From Sphaerisporangium sp. TRM90804 (GTDB lineage: Bacteria > Actinomycetota > Actinomycetes > Streptosporangiales > Streptosporangiaceae): a stretch of 64,000 nt of DNA. Below are positions 52,271 through 60,899 of the stretch, piece after piece (within the stretch, counting starts at the first letter, position 1; the number at the start of each line of letters is the position of its first letter). The stretch is taken from contig NZ_JARWAC010000033.1 in the NCBI RefSeq assembly GCF_029846175.1, positions 1 through 64,000 of the forward strand. The letters run 5' to 3'. The notes under the pieces were generated by a model that saw nothing but the letters and a program-made list of their open reading frames with translations, was not told the origin of the DNA and searched no databases. The translations under genes were made by a program, and so were the position numbers.

Positions 52271-53095
52271 CTACCAGCCGTAGCCGGTGGGGTAGGTGAT
52301 CTCCGCGAGGAGGCGCTGGCCGGTGGTGTTGGGGTGGAAGTAGTCCCAGGTGCTCAGGTGGCTGAGCTGGAAGGGGTAGGAGAAGACGGCGCCGCCGTCG
52401 TAGCGGCACTGGGGCTGCTCGGCGCAGACGCGGGACATGATGGCGTTGTAGTCGGCCACGCGCTGGCGGACGCGGTCGCGGCGGTCCACGTCGGCCTGGT
52501 CGGTGGAGCGGGGGCGGGCGAGCATCGACTGGCAGATGCTGAGAGCCGCCCAGGCGGTGCGGGCTGAGCTGCTGTTCCGGCCGACGTCCCAGAGGCGCTT
52601 GATGTCGGGGATGCTGGAAACGAAGATCGCCACGTCGGGGATCCCGGCGCTCAGGGTCTGCAGAGCGGTACGGAAGCGGGCCTCGAAGTCGGCGGTCGAC
52701 GTCATCGAGGACTCCGACGAGGTGCAGGCGTCGTTGGCGCCGATGAGGACGGTGACGTAGTCGGCGCCCTGGGAGACGGCCTGCTGGGCCTGGCCCGGCA
52801 TGTCCGCGACCTTGGCGCCGGAGCGGGCGTCGTTGTAGGCCACGAGGGACGGGTTGACGGCGCGGATGCGCAGGTAGTGGCTGTTGACGCTGGAGCTGGA
52901 ACCGGTGGACCACGATCGGGACGTGCAGTCGATGTAGAACCCGCAGGCGTTGAAGCCGCGGGTGATCGAGTCGCCCATGGACGCGATCGAGCCGGGGACC
53001 GGCGGGGCTTGCGCGGCCGCCGGGACGAACGCGGCGGGCACGAACGCGAGGGCGACTGCGGCGAGGATGACGAGGGTGCGGCGGCGGATGTCCAA
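52271..53095 (-). CDS. Secreted SGNH/GDSL hydrolase
   Basis: 274 residues with a signal peptide (RRRTLVILAAVALAF...). The catalytic blocks are present: GDSITRG (block I Ser), a glycine block III (VLIGANDAC with N), and the C-terminal DYFHPNTTGQ (Asp-x-x-His). Several cysteines suggest disulfides, as in the lipase type of Streptomyces. TTG 53095 with GGAG 6 bases upstream starts the signal peptide. Acts outside the cell on an ester; substrate unknown. The 286-base interval beyond it to 53381 shows no gene. Confidence 0.92.
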   Translation of the reverse strand: MDIRRRTLVILAAVALAFVPAAFVPAAAQAPPVPGSIASMGDSITRGFNACGFYIDCTSRSWSTGSSSSVNSHYLRIRAVNPSLVAYNDARSGAKVADMPGQAQQAVSQGADYVTVLIGANDACTSSESSMTSTADFEARFRTALQTLSAGIPDVAIFVSSIPDIKRLWDVGRNSSSARTAWAALSICQSMLARPRSTDQADVDRRDRVRQRVADYNAIMSRVCAEQPQCRYDGGAVFSYPFQLSHLSTWDYFHPNTTGQRLLAEITYPTGYGW

Positions 53096-53381
53096 GCGGG
53101 TCTCCAGAGACTCTTCCCCGATCGGCTGATGCTCAGAATGTGGGTCCGCTTTGCCGCTTTGACAAGCTCACATTACGATTTACTTACCTGTGAGTAACAT
53201 ACGGCCCGAGCCGCAACGTGCGCCGCAGAAGCCTCGTGAGCAGCGGGTATAGCACGCGTCAATGGTGGTCGCAGAGGGAAATGGAATGGCACGCCACGCG
53301 GCGGGCGATCCGCTGCCCGGAGATCGGCGATCCGTCCGAATAAGATCATCGAGCTAGGAACCGCCGGGACGGGAGAGATCG

Positions 53382-53843
53382 ATGATCCGTCGCTGGAGCC
53401 CCGCCGTCGTGGCCCCGCCGATCGCCCAGTACAGCCACCTGGTGCGCGTGCCGCACGACCACGACCTGGTGTGGATCGCCGGGCAGTTCGGAATCCTGCC
53501 CGACGGCACGCTCGCGGGCGTCGACGCCGGAGCGCAGACCCGGCAGATCTACGTGAACCTGGAACAGCTGCTCGGCACCCTGGGCGCGGGCCCCCAGCAC
53601 CTGGTGAAGCTCTTCACGATGATCACCGGCCTGGAGCACCTGGAGGGCCAGCGGTTGGCGCGGCGGGAGGTCTTCGACCGCTGGTACCCGGACGGCGACT
53701 ACCCGGCCAACTCGCTGGCGATCATCGCCGCCCTGGGCACGCCCGAACTGCACGTCGAGATCGAGGCCATCGCCGCCGTCCCCACCGGCCTGCTCCCCGA
53801 GGACCCCGACGACCCCCACCCGGCCACCGGCGCACCGGCCTGA
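53382..53843 (+). CDS. RidA family protein
   Basis: 153 residues of the YjgF/YER057c/UK114 fold, with VWIAGQFGILPDGTL, QIYVNLEQLL and a YPANSLAIIAAL segment near the C-terminus. The usual enamine-deaminase arginine (R105 in RidA) is not found at the expected place, so catalytic activity is doubtful. ATG 53382 has GGGAGAG 5 bases upstream. Confidence 0.88.
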   Translation: MIRRWSPAVVAPPIAQYSHLVRVPHDHDLVWIAGQFGILPDGTLAGVDAGAQTRQIYVNLEQLLGTLGAGPQHLVKLFTMITGLEHLEGQRLARREVFDRWYPDGDYPANSLAIIAALGTPELHVEIEAIAAVPTGLLPEDPDDPHPATGAPA

Positions 53844-54027
53844 CCCCGGCCGGCCGGCGTTCGAAAGCCTGGCGGCGTGCGAAGGGCCGGGCAGCGCGCC
53901 GAGGGCCGGACGGCCCGGGAAGGCCGTGGCCCGCGAAGGGGCGGGCCCGGTGCTGGTGTGGCAGGCTGGCGGGTGCGGCGGCGGACGGGTGCGCCGTTCG
54001 GACCGGACCCCGGAGGCTGCGCGCGGC

Positions 54028-54792
54028 GTGGACATCGTCAACGCTCTGGCACACGTGTCGGCCATCGGGCCGTACTTCGCGATCTCCACGGACGCGTCCG
54101 AGCAGGACGATCCGTCCTGGCGCCCGCTGGGCGACCTGCACGCCGACACCGCCGCGCTCCGAGCCAAGATCACCGACTACGGGCGGCGGCTGGGGACGTC
54201 CGAGACGCGGGTCGCCGCGTCGATCCTGTTCCAGGGCCTGGCCGCGCGCCTCTGGTCGCCGATGGTCGGCGCCGCCGTGGCGCACGGGCTCGTCGCCGTG
54301 GCCCCCGCCACGCACGTCCACTGGCTGCCCGCCGCCACCGGCCCGCTCCCCCTGTGGACGGCCGGTACGGCGGCGGGCTGGGCCAGGGTCGACGGCGACG
54401 CCGAGCAGGCCGGCGCGGTGTACCGCGCGGTGGCGACCGAGCTGCTCGGCCCACTCGTGGCGGCGTTCCACGAGGTCTCGAAGGCGGCGCCCGCGATGCT
54501 GTGGGGCAACGCCGCCTCGGCCCTGGCCGCGACGCTGCGCACCCTTCCCCCCGCCCGGCCCGACCTCGCGCCCCGGGCGGCGCGGCTGATCACCGAGCTG
54601 CTCGCCCTCGGGGTGCTCGCCGACACGGGGCACCCCGCCGAACCGGCCCCGGGCGTGCACTTCTTCGTCAGGAGGAGCTGCTGCCTGTACTACCGCGTCC
54701 CCGGCGGCGGCCTGTGCGACGACTGCGCGCTGCTGCCCCCGCATGAGCGCTCCGCCCAGTGGGAGCGGGCCGTACAGTTCTCGCGAGAGTGA
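54028..54792 (+). CDS. FhuF-like iron reductase domain protein
   Basis: About 254 residues, helical (LWSPMVGAAVAHGL). The end carries the FhuF-type [2Fe-2S] cysteine set CC-x10-C-x2-C (RRSCCLYYRV ... LCDDCAL). Such proteins reduce ferric siderophores in the cytoplasm. GTG 54028 is preferred, since an upstream frame to 53926 is low-complexity. It lies 26 bases before a metal-receptor gene in the same direction, so both could act in iron acquisition. Confidence 0.85.
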   Translation: MDIVNALAHVSAIGPYFAISTDASEQDDPSWRPLGDLHADTAALRAKITDYGRRLGTSETRVAASILFQGLAARLWSPMVGAAVAHGLVAVAPATHVHWLPAATGPLPLWTAGTAAGWARVDGDAEQAGAVYRAVATELLGPLVAAFHEVSKAAPAMLWGNAASALAATLRTLPPARPDLAPRAARLITELLALGVLADTGHPAEPAPGVHFFVRRSCCLYYRVPGGGLCDDCALLPPHERSAQWERAVQFSRE

Positions 54793-54818
54793 CCCCGATC
54801 CCGGAGGAGCGCGGCCGG

Positions 54819-55577
54819 ATGCCGATCGTGCACGACGACCTGGGGCTGCCCGTCCCGATCCCGGGAGCCGTGCGCCGGGTGGTCTCGCTGGTCCCCTCGC
54901 TGACCGAGTCGGTGGCGGCCACCGCCCCCGGGCTGCTCGCCGGAGCCACCGACTGGTGCTCCCACCCGGCCGGTCTCGACGTGGCGCGCGTGCGGGGCAC
55001 GAAGAACCCCGACGTCGAGGCGATCATCGCGCTCGCCCCCGACCTGGTGCTCGCCAACGAGGAGGAGAACCGCGTCCCCGACCTGGACGCGCTGCGCGCC
55101 GCCGGGATCCCCGTCTGGGTGACGGTCGTCCGCACCCTGGACGACGCGTTCGCGTCGCTGCGCCGCATGCTCGGCACCGCCATGGGCCTGCCCGAGCCCG
55201 GCTGGCTGCGGGACGCCGAGCGGGCGTGGGGCGACGACCTCGCGCGGTACGACCGCCGGGCGGTCATCCCGGTGTGGCGCAAGCCGTGGATGGTGGTGGG
55301 GCGTGACACCTTCGCCGGCGACCTGCTGCTGCGCCTGGGCGTCCGCAACCTCTACGGGAGCCATGCGGAGCGCTACCCCCGCGTCCCGCTGCCCGAGCTG
55401 CTGGCCGCCGGCCCCGACCTGGTGGTGCTGCCCGACGAGCCCTACCGCTTCACCGCCGACGACGGCCCCGGCTTCTTCCCGGGCGTCCAGGCCGCGCTGG
55501 TCAGCGGGCGTCACCTCACCTGGTACGGCCCGTCGCTGGCCGAGGCCCCCCGGGTGCTCACGGCCGCCATCGGGTAA
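54819..55577 (+). CDS. Helical-backbone metal receptor (BtuF/FhuD-like), no signal peptide
   Basis: About 252 residues with a periplasmic-binding-protein-like fold: RRVVSLVPSLTESV, TDWCSHPAG and IIALAPDLVLAN, then a linking helix and a second lobe. There is no signal peptide or lipobox, so it may work in the cytoplasm or be mis-secreted by an unrecognised path; such unsignalled members exist in actinomycetes. ATG 54819 (GGAGGA 10 bases upstream) or GTG 54789 (overlapping the previous stop) are alternative starts. Substrate probably a cobalamin or siderophore-type compound. Confidence 0.75.
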   Translation: MPIVHDDLGLPVPIPGAVRRVVSLVPSLTESVAATAPGLLAGATDWCSHPAGLDVARVRGTKNPDVEAIIALAPDLVLANEEENRVPDLDALRAAGIPVWVTVVRTLDDAFASLRRMLGTAMGLPEPGWLRDAERAWGDDLARYDRRAVIPVWRKPWMVVGRDTFAGDLLLRLGVRNLYGSHAERYPRVPLPELLAAGPDLVVLPDEPYRFTADDGPGFFPGVQAALVSGRHLTWYGPSLAEAPRVLTAAIG

Positions 55578-55626
55578 GCGCGGGCCGCCACCTGATCATG
55601 CCGCTGACCTGGTCTAATCTGGATCG

Positions 55627-56349
55627 ATGACGCTGGCGGGCCTCGGAGACCTCGCCGGGCAGGGGTGGCCTCAGCTCGGCTGCCTCGGCCTGGCGTTCGT
55701 GCTCTCGGCCGCGATCGGCCTGGAGCGGGAGATCCGCGCCAAGAGCGCGGGCCTGCGCACCCACACCCTGGTCGGCTTCGCCTCCGCGCTGATGATGCTG
55801 GTGTCGAAGTACGGCTTCGGCGACGTGCTCTCCCAGCACGTGCTCCTGGACCCCTCCCGGGTGGCCGCCCAGGTCGTCTCGGGCATCGGCTTCATCGGCG
55901 CCGGCCTGATCTTCGTGCGCCGCGACAGCGTCCGGGGCCTGACCACCGCGGCGTCGATCTGGCTGACGTGCGCCGTCGGGCTGACCGCCGGGGCGGGGCT
56001 GTGGCTGCTGGCCCTGGTCGCCACCGCCGGCCACTTCGCGACGATCTTCCTGCTGACCCCGGTGGCCGGTTGGCTCCCGCACTCCAAGCACGCGCCCTCG
56101 CGGCTGCACCTGCGCTACCTCGGCCACCACGGCGTGCTGCGGAACGTGCTGGCGAGGTGCACCGAGGTCGGGTTCGGCGTGGACGAGATGACCGTCGACA
56201 AGCGCGCCCCGCACGACAACCCGCGGGCCGTCTCGGTGTGGCTCACCGTGCACGGGCCGCACCGGGTCACCGAGCTGGCCGGGGAGCTGATGCGGATCGA
56301 GGGCGTCGAGGCGGTGTCCGCCCAGGACGCCGACTCAGCGGTCCCCTGA
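55627..56349 (+). CDS. MgtC/SapB family membrane protein
   Basis: 240 residues. The N-terminal MgtC domain (about 15-145) has the conserved LSAAIGLEREIR, SGIGFIGAGLI and GLTTAASIWLTCAVGL, shown as GLTTAASIWLTC. The C-terminal part (about 155-240) is an ACT-like domain. ATG 55627 begins the protein. MgtC proteins adapt cells to low magnesium and modulate ATPases; the exact role here is unknown. Confidence 0.9.
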   Translation: MTLAGLGDLAGQGWPQLGCLGLAFVLSAAIGLEREIRAKSAGLRTHTLVGFASALMMLVSKYGFGDVLSQHVLLDPSRVAAQVVSGIGFIGAGLIFVRRDSVRGLTTAASIWLTCAVGLTAGAGLWLLALVATAGHFATIFLLTPVAGWLPHSKHAPSRLHLRYLGHHGVLRNVLARCTEVGFGVDEMTVDKRAPHDNPRAVSVWLTVHGPHRVTELAGELMRIEGVEAVSAQDADSAVP

Positions 56350-56426
56350 CGACCGGCGTGGTTTCCACGTCAAAGTATGGAATGGCCGCCGGTTTCCCCG
56401 TATCGAGGCCAGGGGACGTAGCCCGC

Positions 56427-56936
56427 ATGATCCGTGATCTCAAGCGGGGCGCCGCCGGCGGCGTGGTCGCGACCGCCTGCATGAGCGCGCTGATGATCGC
56501 CGGCGACCGTGCCGGGCTGATGCGCGACCAGCCGCCGAAACGCATCATGCGGGCCTTCCTGCCCGGTCACAAGCGGCGGCCCAAGCCGGGCGAGGGCATG
56601 CTCGGCGCGATCGCCCACTTCGCGTTCGGCGCCGCCGCCGGCGCCCTGTTCGCGGTCGTCGTGGACGGCCGCAGGGCGCGGCCGCAGCTGGGCGCCGTCT
56701 ACGGCATGGCCATCTGGGCCGCCAGCTACCAGGGCTGGGTGCCCGCCATGGGCATTCTGCCGCCCGCCCACCGCGACCGGCCCGGACGCCAGGCCGTCAT
56801 GGCCGCCGCGCACGTGGTGTACGGGACGACCCTGGTGATGACGCTGAACGGCATGCCGTCCGAGCTGCCGGGCACGGCGGCGGGTGGGCCGTCGGCGCGT
56901 GCGCGGCACCGGCGGCCGGCGTACGCGCGAGCCTAG
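56427..56936 (+). CDS. DUF6789-like small membrane protein
   Basis: 169 residues with hydrophobic segments at about 8-25, 60-78, 90-108 and 125-143. Conserved-looking motifs are MSALMIAGDRAGL, AIAHFAFGAAAGAL and HVVYGTTLVM. No enzyme motif. ATG 56427 lies 10 bases after AGGGGA; the frame upstream is a shadow of the MgtC gene. It ends 12 bases from the convergent EF-hand gene. Family assignment is tentative. Confidence 0.7.
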   Translation: MIRDLKRGAAGGVVATACMSALMIAGDRAGLMRDQPPKRIMRAFLPGHKRRPKPGEGMLGAIAHFAFGAAAGALFAVVVDGRRARPQLGAVYGMAIWAASYQGWVPAMGILPPAHRDRPGRQAVMAAAHVVYGTTLVMTLNGMPSELPGTAAGGPSARARHRRPAYARA

Positions 56937-56948
56937 GACCGCCGCCCG

Positions 56949-57158
56949 TCAGCCGGTGGTGGCCGCCAGGTACCGCGAGAACTCCTCCAGGGAGATGCGG
57001 CCGTCGCCGTCCAGGTCGAGCTTCTTGATCGCCGCGTCGGCGGCCTCGGTCGAGACCGGCTGGCCCAGCACCTCCATGAGGTGCAGCAGCTCCCCGGCCG
57101 AAATGAGCCCGTCCTTGTCGGCGTCGACCAGATCGAAGGTCACCGCGTACTCGCTCAT
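56949..57158 (-). CDS. Two-EF-hand calcium-binding protein
   Basis: 69 residues containing two complete EF-hands: DADKDGLISAGE (about 12-23) and DLDGDGRISLEE (about 48-59), each with the usual D-x-D-x-D/G spacing and terminal glutamate. No signal peptide, so it is cytoplasmic. ATG 57158 starts the first helix. Calcium buffer or sensor; partners unknown. Such miniature EF-hand proteins occur in actinomycetes. Confidence 0.92.
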   Translation of the reverse strand: MSEYAVTFDLVDADKDGLISAGELLHLMEVLGQPVSTEAADAAIKKLDLDGDGRISLEEFSRYLAATTG

Positions 57159-57300
57159 CGCTCTCCTCGCGTGCTCGGTCGCCCAGCACCTTAGTAGGTT
57201 CTTGTCGGCATTCGCGGCATTCCGTGTTAGCCGCGCCCGGGGCTTCTACCCGGCGGGAGGAAGTGATGCGTCGCGAGACCGGGGAAGATGCCAGGGACGC

Positions 57301-57351
57301 CCGGGGCGCCTGAGCCCCGGGGGAGGACGGCCCGCCTTCGGAAGGCGGGCC
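57301..57351. terminator. Two adjacent hairpins upstream of a small coiled-coil gene
   Basis: CCGGGGC/GCCCCGG (57301-57320, 6-base loop) and GGCCCGCCTT/AAGGCGGGCC (57329-57351, 3-base loop). They lie between the EF-hand gene (divergent) and the next plus-strand gene and could end read-through or form a leader structure. Confidence 0.55.
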
Positions 57352-57374
57352 CGTTGCGAGAGGGGCGAGTGCCG

Positions 57375-57605
57375 ATGGCCGAGGACGAGGCCGCCATCCG
57401 TGAGGAGCTCCGCGTCGTGGAGGAGGATCTGGCCCGGCTGCGCGAGACCGCCGCGGAGCTGCGGCGCAGCGTCGGGGAGAACGCCGACTCCCCCACCGAC
57501 GCCGCGGAGACCGCCACGCTGATCACCATGGCCGAGGAGCAGGAGGCGCTGGCGGACGCCCTTGAGGCGAGGCGCGAGACGCTGGCCCGCAAATTGGAGT
57601 CCTAG
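57375..57605 (+). CDS. Small coiled-coil protein (RNA polymerase-binding-like length)
   Basis: 76 residues, almost entirely helical and charged, with heptad-like LARLRETAAELRR and EALADALEARRETLARKL. No metal or catalytic motif. ATG 57375 has GAGGGG about 9 bases upstream; GTG 57369 is an alternative. It lies 82 bases before the ECF sigma gene, which suggests but does not show a link with transcription. Confidence 0.7.
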   Translation: MAEDEAAIREELRVVEEDLARLRETAAELRRSVGENADSPTDAAETATLITMAEEQEALADALEARRETLARKLES

Positions 57606-57686
57606 CTTTTCGCGGGAAGTGGGAACCGGGGTGCCGGGTGCGGCCAAGTACGGGGTGACCGCACCGGAATCCCGAGAGGACAGCGC

Positions 57687-58286
57687 GTGGTGAGTGCGCA
57701 GGCACTGCTCGACGGCTCACACCTGGACGACGCGACCGTGATCGGGCGATCGGTCGACCAGCCCGAGCTGTTCGCGACGGTGTTCGACCGGCACGCCGGC
57801 GAGATCTTCCAGTACGTGGCGAGGCGGCTCGGGCCCGGGCCCGCCGAGGACGTCGTGGCGGAGGTCTTCCTGGTCGCGTTCCGCTCCCGGGCGCGGTACG
57901 ACCGCGCCCGGCCGGACGCCCGGCCCTGGCTGTACGGCATGGCGACGAACCTCACGTCGCAGCACCGCAGGGCCGAGCGGCGGCGCATCAGGGCGATGTC
58001 CCGGGTCGCGGCCGACCGGCCCGGCTCTTTCGACGACCGCAGCGCCGAGCGGGTCACCGCCGAGCAGCTGCAGCCGCGGCTCGCCCGCGTGCTGTCGCGG
58101 CTCTCGCCGGGCGAGCGCGACCTGCTGTTGCTGGTGGCGTGGACCGACCTGAGCTACGAGGACGTCGCCCAGGCGCTGGGCGTCCCCATCGGCACGGTGC
58201 GATCGCGCCTGCACCGCGTGCGCGCGAAGGTGCGCAGGTCCCTCGGCGGCGCCGACCCCCTTTCCCTGGAGAACCGCGATGGATGA
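57687..58286 (+). CDS. ECF-type RNA polymerase sigma factor
   Basis: 199 residues. Region 2 (about 30-95) has FDRHAGEIFQYVARRLG and ARPWLYGMATN; region 4 (about 130-190) has LSPGERDLLLLVAWTDLSYEDVAQALG followed by IGTVRSRLHRVRAKVRR, shown as GTVRSRLHRVRAKV. GTG 57687 with GAGAGGA 6 bases upstream. The downstream gene overlaps by 8 bases and encodes a membrane protein with a cytoplasmic N-terminus, as in the sigma factor/CU044_5270 pairs of actinomycetes. Confidence 0.9.
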   Translation: MVSAQALLDGSHLDDATVIGRSVDQPELFATVFDRHAGEIFQYVARRLGPGPAEDVVAEVFLVAFRSRARYDRARPDARPWLYGMATNLTSQHRRAERRRIRAMSRVAADRPGSFDDRSAERVTAEQLQPRLARVLSRLSPGERDLLLLVAWTDLSYEDVAQALGVPIGTVRSRLHRVRAKVRRSLGGADPLSLENRDG

Positions 58287-59340
58287 CGAGATCAGACTGT
58301 TCGCCGAAGGCCGGCCGGCCGCGCCCCCGTACCCGGCCGAGGCCCGCGAGGCGGCGCGCCGCCTCCTGCTGGACGAGGCGGCCAGGCCGCGCCGGTTCCG
58401 CGTGCCGTGGATGGGGTGGCAAGCCGTGGGGGCCTTCGGGCTGACGGTGGCGCTGGTGGGCGGGGTGGGCGTGGCGCTGTCGTCGCCGCCCGCGCCGGGG
58501 CCGGCGTCCGGGGGGAACGGCCCCCAGTCGGTGTCGGTGGCGCCACCGGCCGACGTCGCCGAGCTGGACCCGAAGCCGGGCCAGTTCATCATGGTGGAGT
58601 CGGAGACGATGTACCCGTCGGAGAGGTACACCAAGGAGGGCGAGCCGCCGATCCGGCACCTGTACCGCACCAAGCGGCAGATCTGGAAGTCGGTCGACGG
58701 GAGCCAGGCCGGCCTGCTGCGCATCGACCACCTTGAGCCGAAGGCCTTCCCCGGCCAGCCCCTCCCGCAGGAAGGGCTGGAGAACGAGGGCTCCGCCCTA
58801 CACGAGATCGACGGGCACTGTCCGAGCACGCCCGACAGCCTGCGGACCGACTTCGCCTACCTCAGCACGCTGCCGGCGGACGCGGCCGGGATGCGCGAGC
58901 ATCTCTACGCCCAAGAGGACCACGGCAAGAACACCCCCGACGACGCCGCCTGGACCAGGATCGGCGACCTGCTGCGCGAGAACTACCTGCCGCGCGCCCA
59001 GCGGGAGGCGCTGTTCGAGGCGGGCAAGACGATCCCAGGCGTGGAGGTCGCCGAGGGCGTCGAGGACGCGGCCGGACGCGAGGGCGTCGCGCTCGGGCGG
59101 GTGGAGCACGGCCTGCTGACGCAGCTCGTCTTCGCCCCCGAGACCCGCGACTTCCTCGGCGAGCGCGGCACGGTGGTCGACGCGGCCGTCACGGGCGCGC
59201 CCGCGGGCAGCGTGCTGGCCCTGACGGCGCAGACCCGGGTGGCGGTGGCCGGCGAGCTCCCCTCGGCCCAGGGCGCCGGCAGCGACGGCTCGTGCGAGGA
59301 CCTCTCGCGCCAGCAGCCGGCGGCGACGCCGAGCGGCTGA
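58279..59340 (+). CDS. CU044_5270-type membrane protein, probable ECF partner
   Basis: 353 residues. A cytoplasmic N-terminus (about 1-42) precedes one transmembrane segment (about 50-68) and an extracytoplasmic domain. It begins inside the sigma factor gene. Family resemblance comes from the genomic pairing and the extracellular pattern (RHLYRTKRQIWKSVDG, ARTVVDAAVTG-like C-terminus). Likely anti-sigma or signal input protein; no zinc motif is present. Confidence 0.75.
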   Translation: MDDEIRLFAEGRPAAPPYPAEAREAARRLLLDEAARPRRFRVPWMGWQAVGAFGLTVALVGGVGVALSSPPAPGPASGGNGPQSVSVAPPADVAELDPKPGQFIMVESETMYPSERYTKEGEPPIRHLYRTKRQIWKSVDGSQAGLLRIDHLEPKAFPGQPLPQEGLENEGSALHEIDGHCPSTPDSLRTDFAYLSTLPADAAGMREHLYAQEDHGKNTPDDAAWTRIGDLLRENYLPRAQREALFEAGKTIPGVEVAEGVEDAAGREGVALGRVEHGLLTQLVFAPETRDFLGERGTVVDAAVTGAPAGSVLALTAQTRVAVAGELPSAQGAGSDGSCEDLSRQQPAATPSG

Positions 59341-59357
59341 CCGGAGGGACCCGGAGA

Positions 59358-59400
59358 ACGGTCCGCCGCGCGGCCCTCGGGGGGCGGCGCGGCGGACCGT
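59358..59400. terminator. Long hairpin terminator between convergent genes
   Basis: ACGGTCCGCCGCGC (59358-59371) pairs perfectly with 59387-59400 across a 15-base loop, between the CU044_5270-type and secreted-protein genes. Confidence 0.8.
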
Positions 59401-59421
59401 CTTCGTGTGCGGCTGGTGACG

Positions 59422-60702
59422 TCAGCCGGTGACGTAGATCTGGCTGAAGACCTCCGACAGCTTCTTCACGTCCTGGGCGATGCCGACCTCGGGGCTCGCC
59501 GGGTCGAAGATGGTCGACAGGCGCCGCTGGAGCGGCTCCAGCTTGTCGAGCTGCTCCCAGGTGGGCGTGGCGGCCAGGCCCGACTTCATGACCCGGTAGG
59601 TGGCGCCCTGGCCGTCCTGCCAGCGGGTCCAGAGGTTGACGGTGGCGGCGCCGTCCTTCAGCGGGCTCGCGATGCGCTGCTGGGTCACCGTGGCGGCCTG
59701 CGCGGCGGTCAGCGGGGAGGCGTCCTTGCCGGCCAGGCCGGCGTCCTCGGCGCCGATCTGCACGAGCGTGTCCCACGCCAGCGCCTTGACCTTGCTCCAC
59801 TGGTTGCGCTGCGCCTGCTGGAGCGTGATCTTCCAGGGCGAGTACGCGGTCTGCAGCAGGCCGCTGTCGAGCACGAGCTGGTCGACGGCGCCGGTGGTGA
59901 GCAGCGGCTCGATGTGCTGCGGGGTGAGCAGCGGGTACTTCTTGTCCATCTCGGCGGTGCAGGCGTCGCTCGCCCCGCAGCCGAAGGCCGGGACGACGGT
60001 GTGCACGCCGAGCTTCTTGCCGGGGGCGGCCTGGCGCAGCGCGGAGGCGGCGGCCGTGGCGAACGCCGTCATCTCCTCGGGCGTCTTGACGGCGCCGTTG
60101 TAGCCGAGCTGGGAGGTGTAGCGGACGCCGACGACGCCCGGCTGCGCGGCCAGCGCGGCGACCTGCTTGACGGCGGCGGCGAACGCGGCGGCGCCGCCCT
60201 TGTAGTCGTCGAGCAGCTCGGTGTCGATCCACACCCGCATGCCGCTCGCGGCCGCGGCGGCGACGGCCTGGCCGGCGGCGGTCCGCGCGGCGGCGGCGAT
60301 CTCCTCCGGCGACACCGAGCACTGCTCGCCCGCCGTCGGGCAGGTGGGCGGGGCGGTGTCCTCGACGAAGCCCTCGGGGGCGGGGTCGCCCTCGCCGCGG
60401 GCCTCGCCGTCGCCCTCGCCCTCGGTGCTGCACTGCTCGACGGTGCAGTCGATCCAGCCGATCGGGTACTCTTCCGCGCCCCTGAGGTTGGCGCTGTCGT
60501 CCTTGGCCCAGAAACGCACGATGTCCAGCGCGTCCTGGGGCGTCGGGGCCATCCAGAAGCACTGCGGGCCCGACTGCGGGCCGCCGTTGCTGTAGTTCTT
60601 GCAGTCGTCCGCGCCGTCCTCGGAGAACGCCGAGGCGGCAGGAAGGCTCACCGCGAGGCCGGTCAGGACCGCGCTGAGGGCGATGGCTCTCCTGATGCGC
60701 AT
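59422..60702 (-). CDS. Secreted protein of unknown function
   Basis: 426 residues with a Sec signal peptide (RRAIALSAVLTGLAV, cleavage near ASA-F). Four or more cysteines (C36, C49 region, DCTVEQC, CPTAGEQC) and an acidic Glu/Gly-rich insert suggest an extracellular disulfide protein. The middle has an alternating alpha/beta pattern with GMRVWIDTELLDDYKGG and GVVGVRYTSQLGYNG, reminiscent of TIM-barrel glycosidase-like domains, but no catalytic motif could be confirmed. ATG 60702 has AAGGAG 7 bases upstream. Confidence 0.75.
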   Translation of the reverse strand: MRIRRAIALSAVLTGLAVSLPAASAFSEDGADDCKNYSNGGPQSGPQCFWMAPTPQDALDIVRFWAKDDSANLRGAEEYPIGWIDCTVEQCSTEGEGDGEARGEGDPAPEGFVEDTAPPTCPTAGEQCSVSPEEIAAAARTAAGQAVAAAAASGMRVWIDTELLDDYKGGAAAFAAAVKQVAALAAQPGVVGVRYTSQLGYNGAVKTPEEMTAFATAAASALRQAAPGKKLGVHTVVPAFGCGASDACTAEMDKKYPLLTPQHIEPLLTTGAVDQLVLDSGLLQTAYSPWKITLQQAQRNQWSKVKALAWDTLVQIGAEDAGLAGKDASPLTAAQAATVTQQRIASPLKDGAATVNLWTRWQDGQGATYRVMKSGLAATPTWEQLDKLEPLQRRLSTIFDPASPEVGIAQDVKKLSEVFSQIYVTG

Positions 60703-60887
60703 CAAGCGTCTCCTTGGGCGGGGGGCATCCTAGTGATCACCTAAAACGATCGAAACGACTGTATCGGGGACAGATCTACTCGACCAGTGCATCGCACGGA
60801 ATTCACCTAGCTAACAGGAATCACACGGGCACGCCCGGCGCCGCGCCGTTCCCTCCCTTCGCGCCCCGCAGATGCGGCCCGACCTCG

Positions 60888-60893
60888 CATAAT
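60888..60893 (+). promoter_or_regulatory. -10 element of a probable leaderless transcript
   Basis: CATAAT ends 6 bases before GTG 60900. That spacing would place the transcription start on the start codon. No ribosome site is visible, in agreement with leaderless translation. Confidence 0.5.
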
Positions 60894-60899
60894 CGACAG

